A stretch of DNA of 44,867 nucleotides from Pseudoxanthomonas sp. (GCF_035999195.1 NZ_DASYGY010000005.1:1-44867); one strand, 5' to 3'. Shown: positions 1 to 8,686, numbered from the stretch's first letter. Notes: a model not told the origin generated them from the sequence alone. A program made the numbers and translations.

Positions 1-1795
1 TCTCGCCGGCGGCGGTGTTGATGGAGGTGGAGGCGTCCTGGATGCGGCCGACGATGTCGGTCAACTGGGCGACGGTGGCGTTGGCGTCGTCGCGCATGGT
101 GGCGAACACGCCGTGGAAGTCGCCTTCCATGCGCGCGGTCAAGTCGCCGCGGGCGATGGCCTGCAGCAGCGTGGAGACCTCGGCGAGGTTGCCGTCGGTG
201 GTTTCCATGAGGTGGTTCAGGCCGCCGACCATGTCGCGGAAGTCGTGCCGGTACTTGTCCACGTCGCCACGCTGGCTGAAGTCGCCTTCCGATGCGGCGG
301 CGGCCAGGCGCTTGATCTCGCCGTTGATGGCCGACAGCGTGGCCTTGCACGTATCCAGTGTTTCGGTGATGAAGGCCTTTTCGCCCGGCAGGCGGTCCAT
401 GTCTTCCGACAGATCGCCGTCGGCGTAGCGCCGCATGATGCCGACCGCGCGCATCTTGACTGCGATGTGGGCCGCGACCAGCGTATTGGTGTCGCGCACC
501 ATGCGGCCGTACTCGCCGGGGAACGCGCCGTCGTCGATGCGATAGCTGATCTCGCCTTCGTCGTGGCGGCGCGTCATCTCGGTCTGCGCGTCGATCACCG
601 AGAGCACCTGCGTCTGCATCCGATGCATGGCGGACAGCAGCTGACCGACTTCGTCCTGGCGGGTGGTGTCGATCCTGCCGTCCAGCCGTCCCGCCGCAAC
701 ATCGCCGGCGATGGCCACGGCGCCGCGCAGCGGACGCGAGACCACGCGGCGCACGCCGATCCAGGTGAACGCACCGATCACGACCAGGGCGAGCAGCGAC
801 AGTCCCAGGATCGCGAGGGTCAGTGCATGACTGGAAGCGAGCACGGTGGCCTGCGGTTCCACCGCCACCAGCGCCCATTTCCACGGCGCGAACCGCTTCA
901 CCGCGACCAGCGCGGGCACCGCCTCGTCGCCGGACTTCGGGGCGACGTCGAGCACGGCATGGCCGTGGTCCTGGTCGAGCAGCGACTTCATCGCTGCCAC
1001 GGAGCCGGCGTCCACCACATCGGTGTAGGGCGCGTCCTGGCTGGCGGGATGCGCGGCCATCATGCCGTGCTGTTCGCCTTCGGCCAGGTCGACGACGAAG
1101 AAGTAACCGGCTTCGCCCAGCCTGGTGGTGCGCAGCTTGTCCTTCAGCGCCGCCAGTCCGTCGCCGTAGTTCTGGCCGACGAAGAGGATGCCGACGGTGT
1201 TGCCTTCGGTATCCTGCATGGGCTGGTAGTGGGTCATGTAGTCGCGGCCGAACAGCCGCGCGCGGCCGGTATACGGCTTGTCCTGCAGGATCAGCGCGTA
1301 GGCCGGATGCTTGTGGTCCAGCGCCGTGCCGATCACGCGTTCGTCCTCGGCGTTGCGCAGCGAGGTGGTCACGCGGATGAAGTCATCGCCCTGGCGCACG
1401 AACAGCGTGGCGACCACGCCGGTGGCGTCGGTGAAACGGTCCACGTCGGTGAAGTCCAGGTTCATGGTCTGGTCGCCGAAGCGCAGCGCCGGCACCTCGG
1501 CATCACCGATCAGCGTGCTGGTGGCCGGATCCACCGACACGTCGCCGGACGGCAGCGACGCGCGGAAGCTGCGCGCCATGCGCTGGGTGGCATCGGTCAG
1601 CGTGCTGTCGTACAGCGCGACGGATTCCAGCATGACCTGCGCGGCGACATCCAGGTCGGCGAGCGCGCGCTCCTGGATGGCGCGGCTGGACTGCCGCTGC
1701 ACCACGAAGGCGAGGAGGGCGAGCACCACCGCGACGGCGAGGGTGACCTGCAGGGAAAGCTTGCTGCCAAGCGAAAGACGCGCGAATCGGGTCAT
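1..1795 (-). CDS. Methyl-accepting chemotaxis protein with Cache-type sensor (3' end beyond window)
   Basis: Chemoreceptor that senses a periplasmic ligand and controls CheA. 598 residues are visible, starting MTRFARLSLG. A first membrane segment lies at about 15-33, followed by a periplasmic region of about 280 residues with Cache_3/Cache_2-like features (GQNYGDGL, GYFFVVD, WKWALVAVEP), a second membrane segment near 318-342, HAMP, and a long helical segment. The window ends in the early signalling domain, so the conserved hairpin tip and C terminus are not seen. The segment after HAMP is nearly identical to that of the receptor upstream (1983-4199), while the sensor regions are unrelated, which indicates a duplicated signalling half with a swapped sensor. 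A sigma-28 promoter lies just upstream (1828-1854). The ligand cannot be told from sequence. Confidence 0.93.
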   Translation of the reverse strand, partial: MTRFARLSLGSKLSLQVTLAVAVVLALLAFVVQRQSSRAIQERALADLDVAAQVMLESVALYDSTLTDATQRMARSFRASLPSGDVSVDPATSTLIGDAEVPALRFGDQTMNLDFTDVDRFTDATGVVATLFVRQGDDFIRVTTSLRNAEDERVIGTALDHKHPAYALILQDKPYTGRARLFGRDYMTHYQPMQDTEGNTVGILFVGQNYGDGLAALKDKLRTTRLGEAGYFFVVDLAEGEQHGMMAAHPASQDAPYTDVVDAGSVAAMKSLLDQDHGHAVLDVAPKSGDEAVPALVAVKRFAPWKWALVAVEPQATVLASSHALTLAILGLSLLALVVIGAFTWIGVRRVVSRPLRGAVAIAGDVAAGRLDGRIDTTRQDEVGQLLSAMHRMQTQVLSVIDAQTEMTRRHDEGEISYRIDDGAFPGEYGRMVRDTNTLVAAHIAVKMRAVGIMRRYADGDLSEDMDRLPGEKAFITETLDTCKATLSAINGEIKRLAAAASEGDFSQRGDVDKYRHDFRDMVGGLNHLMETTDGNLAEVSTLLQAIARGDLTARMEGDFHGVFATMRDDANATVAQLTDIVGRIQDASTSINTAAGE

Positions 1796-1827
1796 GGGCC
1801 AGGGACGTGGTTGAGGTATCCAGACCG

Positions 1828-1854
1828 GTATCGGCGTTACGCCCCCCGAATTGA
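1828..1854 (-). promoter_or_regulatory. Sigma-28 (FliA) promoter of the first chemoreceptor gene
   Basis: On the minus strand the -35 box TCAA (1854-1851) is followed by exactly 15 bases and the -10 box GCCGATAC (1835-1828). This matches the FliA consensus of gammaproteobacteria (TAAA/TCAAG, about 15 bases, GCCGATAA). The inferred start is near 1820, about 25 bases before the ATG at 1795. Confidence 0.88.
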
Positions 1855-1925
1855 GTGCTCCGTCGGGGTTTTCCCGACGAACGGTAAACGCATGTACCTG
1901 GAGCGGTGTCCTGCCGCCCAACGCA

Positions 1926-1950
1926 CACGGCCCGGACATGCCGGGCCGTG
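1926..1950 (-). terminator. Perfect hairpin between the two chemoreceptor genes
   Basis: A 10-bp perfect stem (CACGGCCCGG / CCGGGCCGTG) with a 5-base loop lies 33 bases after the stop codon of the 738-residue receptor and before the promoter of the next gene. The placement suits a terminator. There is no clear T-run after it on the minus strand, so it may be a weak terminator or an RNA-stabilising hairpin. Confidence 0.5.
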
Positions 1951-1982
1951 GGGGTAACCGCGACGCCGTCAGGCGCGAGGAC

Positions 1983-4199
1983 TCAGAACTCCTGCCAGTC
2001 GCCCTCGGCCAGCGCCGGTTCCGGCGTGCGCGCGGCCGGCTTGCGGGCCACCGCCTTGGCGGCGGGCTTGGCCGTGACGCCGGCGGCGGCCGCGATGGCC
2101 TTGCGCACGGGCGCGCTGACCGGCGCGGACTGCAGCTTGAACACCGATACCGACTCGGTGAGCGTCTGCGCCTGCTCTTCCATCGAACGGGCGGCGGCGG
2201 TGGCTTCCTCCACCAGCGCGGCATTCTGCTGGGTGGCTTCGTCCATCTGGGTGATGGTCTGGTTGACCTGCTCGATGCCCGCGCTCTGTTCCTGCGACGC
2301 GGCGGAGATCTCGGCCATGATGTCGGTCACGCGCTGCACGCTGGCCACGATCTCGGCCATCGTCGCACCGGCCTGGTTCACCAGCACCGAGCCGTCGGAG
2401 ACCTTCTCCACCGAATTCTCGATCAGGCCCTTGATCTCCTTGGCCGCGTTGGCCGAACGCTGGGCAAGCGTTCGGACTTCGCTGGCCACGACCGCAAAGC
2501 CCCGGCCCTGTTCGCCCGCACGGGCGGCTTCCACCGCCGCATTGAGCGCCAGGATGTTGGTCTGGAAGGCGATGCCGTCGATGACCGAGATGATCTCGGC
2601 GATCTTCTTGGAGGACTGTTCGATGTCGGTCATGGTGGTGACGACCTTGCCGACCACGTCGCCGCCCTGCGAGGCCACCGAGGCGGCACCGATGGCGAGC
2701 TGGTTGGCCTGGCGCGCACTTTCCGCGTTCTGGCGCACGGTGGAGGTCAGTTCCTCCATCGAGGCGGCGGTCTCTTCCAGGTTGGCGGCCTGCTGCTCGG
2801 TGCGGCGCGACAGGTCCGAGTTGCCCGACGCGATCTCGCCGGCAGCGGTGTTGATGCTCAGCGCCGCCATCTGGATGCCACCGACGATCTCCGTCAGCTG
2901 GCCGACGGTGGCGTTGGCATCGTCGCGCATGGCGGCGAACACGCCGTGGAAGTCGCCTTCCATCCGCGCGGTCAGGTCGCCGCGGGCGATGGCCTGCAGC
3001 AGTTCGGAGACTTCGGCCAGGTTGCCGTCGGTGGTTTCCATCAGGCGGTTGACGCCGGCCACCATCTCGCGGAAGTCGTACTCGTACTTGCCTTCGTCGC
3101 CGCGCTGCGAGAAATCGCCCGCAGCGGCGGCGGCGGCCAGGCGCTTGATGTCGCCGTTGATCGCCGACAGGTTGGCCTTGCACATGTCCATCGCCTCGGT
3201 GATGACGATCTTCTCGCCCGGCAGGCGGTCCATGTCGATCGACAGGTCGCCCACCGCGTACCGGCGCATCACTTCCACGGCGCGCATCTTCACGCCGATA
3301 TGCTGGGCGACCAGCGCATTGGTCTCGCGCACCATGCGGCCGAACTCGCCGGGGAACGTGCTGTCGTCGATCCGGTAGCTGATCCGGCCCTCGTCATGGC
3401 GTACCGCCATTTCGCTCTGCGCGGCGATGACCGCCTTCACCTGCGTCTGCATGCGCTGCATGGAGCCCAGCAGGTCGCCCAGTTCGCTGCGGTCGTCGAT
3501 GACGATCTGGCGGTCCAGCTGACCACGCGCCACGGCGTCGGCGACGCTCGCGACCTCGGCCATCGGACGCACGATCGAGCGGGTGATGAGGACCGCGGCC
3601 GCGATGGCCAGCATCAGCGCCACCGCCACCAGCAGGCCGATGGCGCGGAGGTTGTTGGTATAGCCGGCCTGCTGGGCGGCGACGGCTTCGTCCAGCTCCT
3701 TCATCTTGTCGTCCAGCATGACGGCGACGGCATCGGCGGTGGCCTGGCGCAGGTCGCCGGCGCCACTGGCGGGCGTCAGGTCGCCGACCTTGACCGATTC
3801 GATCAGCAGGCGGCTGTTGTCGAAATAGAGCGCGGACTTGGCCAGCATCTGCTGGTACAGCGCTTTCTGCTGCGGGTCCGTGAGGGTGGCGCCGTACGCG
3901 TTCGAGAGCTCGTCGAAGGCCTTGGCGCCCGCGACCAGCTCGCCGGTGTATTCGGCGACTTTCTCCGGGTCCTGGTAGCCGGCGACGAGGCCGCGTTCGC
4001 TGACGCGGTATTCGGCCAGCATGGTGGCCAGGCGCCCCAGGTCGCGGATGGCCGGCACCTCCTTGTTCGTGATCTCGACCACGACATCCTGGGCCACGCC
4101 CATGCGCTGTGCGGAGAACGCACCGGTGGCGACGATGAGCAGGACGAGCACGGCGAAGCCGATGGCCAGGCGCTTGCCGATCTTGAGGTGCTTGAACAT
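1983..4199 (-). CDS. Methyl-accepting chemotaxis protein, four-helix-bundle type, with CheR/CheB-tether pentapeptide
   Basis: 738-residue transmembrane chemoreceptor. The start chosen is MFKHLKIGKR, since a start 14 codons upstream would add a non-hydrophobic leader. Membrane helix 1 is at about 9-30, a periplasmic four-helix-bundle sensor follows, membrane helix 2 is near 180-203, then HAMP and additional HAMP-like helices. The MCP signalling domain at roughly 450-710 holds the canonical tip (IDGIAFQTNILALNAAVEAA). The protein ends DWQEF, matching the xWxxF pentapeptide that tethers CheR and CheB in receptors such as Tsr and Tar, followed directly by the stop. This argues that methylation-based adaptation acts on it. 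It has its own sigma-28 promoter (4292-4318) and is followed by a near relative. Confidence 0.96.
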   Translation of the reverse strand: MFKHLKIGKRLAIGFAVLVLLIVATGAFSAQRMGVAQDVVVEITNKEVPAIRDLGRLATMLAEYRVSERGLVAGYQDPEKVAEYTGELVAGAKAFDELSNAYGATLTDPQQKALYQQMLAKSALYFDNSRLLIESVKVGDLTPASGAGDLRQATADAVAVMLDDKMKELDEAVAAQQAGYTNNLRAIGLLVAVALMLAIAAAVLITRSIVRPMAEVASVADAVARGQLDRQIVIDDRSELGDLLGSMQRMQTQVKAVIAAQSEMAVRHDEGRISYRIDDSTFPGEFGRMVRETNALVAQHIGVKMRAVEVMRRYAVGDLSIDMDRLPGEKIVITEAMDMCKANLSAINGDIKRLAAAAAAGDFSQRGDEGKYEYDFREMVAGVNRLMETTDGNLAEVSELLQAIARGDLTARMEGDFHGVFAAMRDDANATVGQLTEIVGGIQMAALSINTAAGEIASGNSDLSRRTEQQAANLEETAASMEELTSTVRQNAESARQANQLAIGAASVASQGGDVVGKVVTTMTDIEQSSKKIAEIISVIDGIAFQTNILALNAAVEAARAGEQGRGFAVVASEVRTLAQRSANAAKEIKGLIENSVEKVSDGSVLVNQAGATMAEIVASVQRVTDIMAEISAASQEQSAGIEQVNQTITQMDEATQQNAALVEEATAAARSMEEQAQTLTESVSVFKLQSAPVSAPVRKAIAAAAGVTAKPAAKAVARKPAARTPEPALAEGDWQEF

Positions 4200-4291
4200 G
4201 AAGGCGGTCTCGATGGAGTTCGGTAGGTGGAGCCGACGCATCAGGCGGATGCCGTAGCAGTCAGGGCCCGTGTTGCGGTGTCTCCCCCCGA

Positions 4292-4318
4292 GTAACGGCG
4301 CCCTGCGACGGTTCTTGA
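4292..4318 (-). promoter_or_regulatory. Sigma-28 (FliA) promoter of the second chemoreceptor gene
   Basis: Minus strand: -35 TCAA (4318-4315), 15-base spacer, -10 GCCGTTAC (4299-4292). The spacing is identical to the other FliA sites in the window. The 5' leader to the ATG at 4199 would be about 85-90 bases, longer than for the neighbouring receptor. Confidence 0.8.
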
Positions 4319-4367
4319 TGACCGTTCGGCGGAAAGGTAAGCGCGCTTACCTGCATCTCGACGGGAT

Positions 4368-4429
4368 GCCCGCGCAGACCGTGACCGGGTACGCGGGCGA
4401 GGCGGAACGCGTGGTCGGGAATGCATCCG
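4368..4429 (-). repeat. Decayed copy of the porin 3' end and its hairpin
   Basis: About 62 bases here align with 4551-4612, which spans the last codons of the porin and the hairpin after it. Both copies contain the inverted repeat GCCCGCG...CGCGGGC (4368-4398 and 4551-4581). The copies are 183 bases apart and differ at many positions, so the duplication is old. In the 398-base space between the chemoreceptor and the porin I see only this repeat, the sigma-28 promoter and no convincing gene. Confidence 0.6.
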
Positions 4430-4550
4430 CGTTCGCGATGGAACCGCGGCGGAGCGGTGCAGGACGCGTTGCGCGCCGCACCGTGCCTCATGCCGTCGGT
4501 CTGGAACGTGGAGTGCGGCGTCGGATAGATCCGCGAACGGGAACGGCATC

Positions 4551-4581
4551 GCCCGCGCAGACCGTGGCCGGCGGCGCGGGC
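4551..4581 (-). terminator. Candidate terminator hairpin of the porin gene
   Basis: Inverted repeat GCCCGCG (4551-4557) and CGCGGGC (4575-4581) starts 16 bases beyond the porin stop codon. The T-run is absent, so termination strength is uncertain. A near copy is at 4368-4398. Confidence 0.4.
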
Positions 4582-4597
4582 GACGCGGAAGGCGCGA

Positions 4598-5791
4598 TCA
4601 GAAGTGCATCTGCGCGCGCAACTGGAACACGGACGGGTCGGCGGAGAACGCGCCGCGCGTGGCATCGCTCTTCACGTAGTTGGCCTGGAACTTGAGGTAC
4701 GGCGTCAGGTACCAGTTCGCGCCGAGCGTCCAGTTGTGCTCGCGGCCACCGGCGATGCCGTCGCTGTCCAGGTCGATGCGGCTGTAGCGCGCCAGCAGTT
4801 CCAGCGCGCCGTACGTGTGCTTGGGCTTGGGGTTGCTGACGTTGCCGCCGCTGTAGCCGCGCGACTCCCCGGTCACCAGCCAGCTGCCGAGCACGTAGCC
4901 GCCATCGGCCGAGTACGAGGGCAGGCCCAGTTCGCGCGTGGTTTCCTGCCGCAGGTATTCGCCCTGCAGCGACCACGGGCCGTGGATCCACAACGCCTCC
5001 AGGGCGGTGCGCTCGATGCGGTCCACGCGCGTGAGCGTGCCCGAGTCCACCAGGCGCACGCCGGTGAGCGCCGCTTCGGGCTTGGCACGCCAGCGCACGC
5101 TGGGATATACGGTCACGCCCAGGCCGTTGACCTCGCTGTCGGGGCGTTCCTGCGACGCGGCGACGCCCAGGTGCAGCACGTCGCCGGCCGCCTTGCGCGG
5201 CGTCCACGCCAGCCGGAACGCCGCCGTGTCGCCGTTGTTGTTGCCCTGCAGGTCGGACTCGAAGAAGTAGCCGACATTGGCGATGTAGCGCGGGCGCTCG
5301 AAGGCCCAGTCGATGCCGCTGCGGCGGCCCTGGTAGAACGCCTGCGTCGGCAGCGACGGTTCCATCATCGACACGTGGCGGGTGCCGGTATTGCCCTCGA
5401 AGCCGAGCGGCAGCTTCATCTGGCCGATGCGCAGCTTGCCGGCGTCGCGGCCGAACAGAGCCTTGGTCTCCAGGCGAAGCGCCACGTCGTTCCAGGTCTT
5501 GGCCTGGAAGTCGAAGGTCGCGCCGAAGTCGTACACGCCCTTGCGCTTGAGCGTCACGCCGATCTCCTGGCGGCGCCAGGCGTCGTCGTCTTCCAGCGCG
5601 GCGCCGTTGTAGCCCTCGCCGGAGAAGTCGTTGAGGTCGTACTGCAGGTTGCCGCCCAGGCTCAGTTCGGTGCCGTCGGCGAAGCCGATCTTCGGCGGCC
5701 ATGCCGTCGCCGTGGTGCCGCCGTCATCGGCGCGCGCGCCGGCGTGTACGGCCAGCAGGGAAAGGGCGAGGGTGGAGAGGATGTACTTCAT
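4598..5791 (-). CDS. Phosphate-selective porin OprO/OprP-like outer-membrane protein
   Basis: 397 residues with a clear Sec signal peptide (MKYILSTLALSLLAVHAGARA, cleavage near residue 21). The mature protein has the alternating pattern of a beta-barrel, with features of the OprO/OprP family: an early GGNLQYDLNDF strand, KLPLGFEG, and a terminal strand ending FQLRAQMHF with the C-terminal phenylalanine used for BAM recognition. In this family such proteins form anion- or (poly)phosphate-selective channels; substrate here is inferred only. It starts 86 bases after cheA and precedes two chemoreceptors on the same strand, an unusual place for a porin. No Pho box or sigma-28 site was recognised upstream, so it may be read through from the chemosensory operon. 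Confidence 0.85.
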   Translation of the reverse strand: MKYILSTLALSLLAVHAGARADDGGTTATAWPPKIGFADGTELSLGGNLQYDLNDFSGEGYNGAALEDDDAWRRQEIGVTLKRKGVYDFGATFDFQAKTWNDVALRLETKALFGRDAGKLRIGQMKLPLGFEGNTGTRHVSMMEPSLPTQAFYQGRRSGIDWAFERPRYIANVGYFFESDLQGNNNGDTAAFRLAWTPRKAAGDVLHLGVAASQERPDSEVNGLGVTVYPSVRWRAKPEAALTGVRLVDSGTLTRVDRIERTALEALWIHGPWSLQGEYLRQETTRELGLPSYSADGGYVLGSWLVTGESRGYSGGNVSNPKPKHTYGALELLARYSRIDLDSDGIAGGREHNWTLGANWYLTPYLKFQANYVKSDATRGAFSADPSVFQLRAQMHF

Positions 5792-5877
5792 GCGTGTACC
5801 GTCAGTGTAAGGGCGTGCGCCACCGTGCGTCGCCCGGCGTGGGAGACGCGTGCAGGCGCAGCGCGGGAAAGGGGGTG

Positions 5878-7866
5878 TCAGGCGGCCTGTGGCATCCGGC
5901 GCGCGCGGACCAGGCCACCGACATCGACGATCAGCGCCACGCGGCCATCGCCGAGGATGGTGGCGCCGGAGATGCCTTCGATGCGGCGATAGTTGTTCTC
6001 GATGTTCTTCACCACGACCTGCTGCTGGCCGATCAGTTCGTCCACTTCCAGCGCCAGCTTCTGGCCGTCGGCCTCCACCACCACCACCAGCGGATCCTCC
6101 GCCTCGCTCTGGCCGTAGCGGTAGTAGTCGTTGAGCGCCACGATCGGCAGGTATTCGCCGCGCACGCGCAGCACGCGACCTTCACCGCCGACCGTGCGCA
6201 CGTCTTCGGCCTGCGGCTGCAGCGCTTCCAGCACGTAGGTCAGCGGCAGGATCAGGGTTTCCTCGCCCACCGACACGGCCATGCCGTCGAGGATGGCGAG
6301 CGTCAGCGGCAGACGGATCACCACGCGGGTGCCGTGGCCGGCGGCGCTCTCGAGCTGGACTTCGCCGCCGAGCGCCTGGATGTTGCGGCGGACCACGTCC
6401 ATGCCCACACCGCGACCGGAGAGGTCGGTGACGGCATCGGCGGTGGAGAAGCCCGGCTGGAAGATCAGGTCCCAGACCTGCGAGTCGGTCGGGTTTTCAG
6501 GCACCGCCAGGCCACGTTCGGCGGCCTTGGCCAGGATGCGCTCGCGGTTCAACCCGCGCCCGTCGTCGCTGACTTCGATGACGATGTGGCCGCCCTGGTG
6601 CGAGGCCGCCAGGGTGATGGTGCCGGTCTCGTCCTTGCCGGACTGCGCGCGCACGTCGGGCATTTCCAGGCCGTGGTCGATCGAGTTGCGGACCAGGTGC
6701 ACGAGCGGATCGGCGATGCGTTCGATCAGGCCCTTGTCCAGCTCGGTGCCTTCGCCGATGGTGCGCAGGCGCACCTGCTTGCCCAGGCGTGCGGACAGGT
6801 CGCGGACCAGGCGCGGGAAGCGGCGGAACACCGCGTCGACCGGCAGCATGCGCACACCGATGACGGCTTCCTGCAGGTCGCGGGTGTTGCGCTCCAGCAG
6901 GTCCAGGCCGGCGAACAGGCGCTCGCACTGGGCCTGGTCGAGCAGGCCGGAGACCTGCTTGAGCATGGCCTGGGTGATGACGAGTTCGCCCACCAGGTTG
7001 ATCAGCCCGTCGATCTTGTCGACGCTGACGCGGATGGAGGTCTCGGCGGCATCGTTCGCGGCGGGCGCGGCGGCCGGTGCCTGCGCACCGCTGGCGACGA
7101 CGGCGGCCGCCGGTTGTGCGGCCACGGCGACGGCTTCGACCGGCACCGCGTTGCGCTGCATCGGCTGGATGTCGAGCTCGCAGTCGTCGACGACCCAGGC
7201 GAACACGTCGTCCACCGCGCTGCGCGGCACCTTGCCGATCAGGCCGAGGTCCCAGGCGAGATAGGCTTCCAGCGGATCGATCTGCTCGAAGCCGGGCAGG
7301 CGTTCCATGCGGCACGCGATTTCCAGCGGGCCGAGGTGTTCCAGTTCGCGCAGGATGCGCAGCGGATCGTTGCCGCTCATGAACAGCGACGGCGCCGGCG
7401 TGAAGCCGATCTTCCAGCCATCCGGCTCGGCGTCGGACACCGGTGCGGCCGCAGGTGCCGCAGCGGCCGGGGCGTCCTGGCCGGACAGCACCGCATTGAG
7501 GCGGTCCTTCATGGCCTGCACGGCGGCGGGATCGGCCGGCGTGCCGTGTTCGGCTTCGGCCAGCAGGGCGCGCAGCACGTCGACCGAGGCGAGCATCGCG
7601 TCGACGGCCGGCGGGCTGACGGCGCGCTGGCCGGCGCGCAGTTCGTCCAGCAGCGTTTCCAACACGTGGGTCATGCCGGCGATCGCGTCGAAGCCGAACG
7701 TCGCCGAGCCGCCCTTGATGGAATGCGCGGCGCGGAAGATGGAGTTGATCAGGTCGCCGTCACGGTTGCCCTGTTCCAGCGACAGCAGGCCGGCTTCCAT
7801 GGCCTCCAGCCCTTCGCGGCTTTCCTCGAAGAACGTGGCGTGGAAGCGCTGCATGTCCATGTTCAT
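5878..7866 (-). CDS. cheA: Chemotaxis histidine kinase CheA (second system, with P2 domain)
   Basis: 662-residue CheA. P1 (Hpt) carries the phosphorylated histidine in AAHSIKGGSATFGF (His48). A region at about 135-225 beginning GWKIGFTPAPSLF is the P2 CheY-docking domain. P3 dimerisation (VDKIDGLINLVGELV) is near 275-335, the P4 ATPase has the N box HLVRNSIDHG, DDGRGL, FxPGFST and GRGVGMDVV motifs, and the C-terminal P5 CheW-like domain ends the protein. It lies 48 bases after cheY in the STAS-cheY-cheA operon driven by a sigma-28 promoter. It differs from the CheA at 12701-14446, which lacks P2. It probably works with the two downstream chemoreceptors; matching CheW, CheR and CheB genes are not in view. 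Confidence 0.97.
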   Translation of the reverse strand: MNMDMQRFHATFFEESREGLEAMEAGLLSLEQGNRDGDLINSIFRAAHSIKGGSATFGFDAIAGMTHVLETLLDELRAGQRAVSPPAVDAMLASVDVLRALLAEAEHGTPADPAAVQAMKDRLNAVLSGQDAPAAAAPAAAPVSDAEPDGWKIGFTPAPSLFMSGNDPLRILRELEHLGPLEIACRMERLPGFEQIDPLEAYLAWDLGLIGKVPRSAVDDVFAWVVDDCELDIQPMQRNAVPVEAVAVAAQPAAAVVASGAQAPAAAPAANDAAETSIRVSVDKIDGLINLVGELVITQAMLKQVSGLLDQAQCERLFAGLDLLERNTRDLQEAVIGVRMLPVDAVFRRFPRLVRDLSARLGKQVRLRTIGEGTELDKGLIERIADPLVHLVRNSIDHGLEMPDVRAQSGKDETGTITLAASHQGGHIVIEVSDDGRGLNRERILAKAAERGLAVPENPTDSQVWDLIFQPGFSTADAVTDLSGRGVGMDVVRRNIQALGGEVQLESAAGHGTRVVIRLPLTLAILDGMAVSVGEETLILPLTYVLEALQPQAEDVRTVGGEGRVLRVRGEYLPIVALNDYYRYGQSEAEDPLVVVVEADGQKLALEVDELIGQQQVVVKNIENNYRRIEGISGATILGDGRVALIVDVGGLVRARRMPQAA

Positions 7867-7914
7867 GGCGACGGTGCCCTGGTGCGGTCTGAAGGTAAGC
7901 GGAGGAGGTGGGGA

Positions 7915-8280
7915 TCAGCCCAGGACTTTCTGGACGGTGGCGACCAGTTGTTCCGGGTTGAACGGCTTGACCAGCCAGCCGGTGGCACCGGCGGCCTTGC
8001 CTTCGGCCTTCTTGTCGGCCGCGGACTCGGTGGTCAGCATCAGCATGGGCGTGAACTTGTAGTCCGGCAGGCCGCGCAGCGCGCGGATCAGCGAGATGCC
8101 GTCCATGTTGGGCATGTTGACGTCGGTGACGACGGCATTGAACTTCTGCCCCTGCGCGCGCCCCAGCGCCACCTGGCCGTCTTCGGCTTCATCGACCGAG
8201 AAACCCGCCGAGCTCAGGGCGAAGGCGACCATCTGTCGCATCGAGGCCGAATCGTCCACTACCAGAATGCGTGCGCTCAT
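7915..8280 (-). CDS. cheY: CheY-like single-domain response regulator (second system)
   Basis: 121 residues, one receiver domain. Acidic pocket and phospho-acceptor are visible: VVDDS (Asp9, Asp10), VTDVNMPNMDG (Asp53), the TTES switch residue, and VKPF lysine. The start MSARILVVDD overlaps the stop of the STAS gene by 4 bases (ATGA), suggesting translational coupling. It lies immediately upstream of a P2-containing cheA, so it is the expected phosphorylation partner. Whether it binds the flagellar switch or another output cannot be read from the sequence; the canonical motor CheY is more likely the one next to cheZ. Confidence 0.95.
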   Translation of the reverse strand: MSARILVVDDSASMRQMVAFALSSAGFSVDEAEDGQVALGRAQGQKFNAVVTDVNMPNMDGISLIRALRGLPDYKFTPMLMLTTESAADKKAEGKAAGATGWLVKPFNPEQLVATVQKVLG

Positions 8281-8588
8281 GCGGCGTTCTCCACTTGTTG
8301 CGTGTTGTGTTCGTTGTCGTTGGCCAGGCCGAGCTGCGGCGCCAGGCCCAGCAGGCGTGCGGCGTCGCGGAAGCTCTGGCTGACCGCACTGAAATCGGTG
8401 GCCAGGCCGGCCTGCTGGCGCTGGCGCACGAAGCTGCACAGCACCTGCAGGCTGGCGGTATGCACGCGCTGCACGGTGCCGGCGTCCAGCGCCAGCGGTT
8501 CCGGCTGCGCGACGTGCGGGGCCAGGTGCTGCTTGAGGTCGGTGGCGGCCTCGATACCGAGGTCATCACCCAGGGGCACAGCGCTCAT
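8277..8588 (-). CDS. STAS-domain protein at head of second chemosensory operon
   Basis: 103 residues with a STAS-like (SpoIIAA/MlaB-type) pattern: a beta strand LALDAGTVQRVHTASLQVL leading into a helix, where the Thr-Ala-Ser stands at the position of the regulated serine in anti-anti-sigma factors. Members of this family act by protein-protein contact or as a phosphorylation switch. It is the first gene after a sigma-28 promoter (8618-8644), has a GGAG ribosome site before the ATG, and overlaps cheY by 4 bases. The genetic link to CheY and CheA suggests a role in this signalling pathway, but that role is inferred. Confidence 0.8.
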   Translation of the reverse strand: MSAVPLGDDLGIEAATDLKQHLAPHVAQPEPLALDAGTVQRVHTASLQVLCSFVRQRQQAGLATDFSAVSQSFRDAARLLGLAPQLGLANDNEHNTQQVENAA

Positions 8589-8617
8589 CGTGTCTCCGGA
8601 AGGGCGGCTCTAGTGAG

Positions 8618-8644
8618 GTATCGGCGCGGCAGGGCCGGTCTTGA
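8618..8644 (-). promoter_or_regulatory. Sigma-28 (FliA) promoter of the STAS-cheY-cheA operon
   Basis: Minus strand: -35 TCAA (8644-8641), 15-base spacer, -10 GCCGATAC (8625-8618). The inferred start is near 8611, about 23 bases before the STAS gene ATG. The site shows that the second chemosensory operon is a late flagellar operon. Confidence 0.88.
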
Positions 8645-8686
8645 GGGGTGGAGGTGAATGTGTGACGCAGTTGGTAAAGCGAGGAA

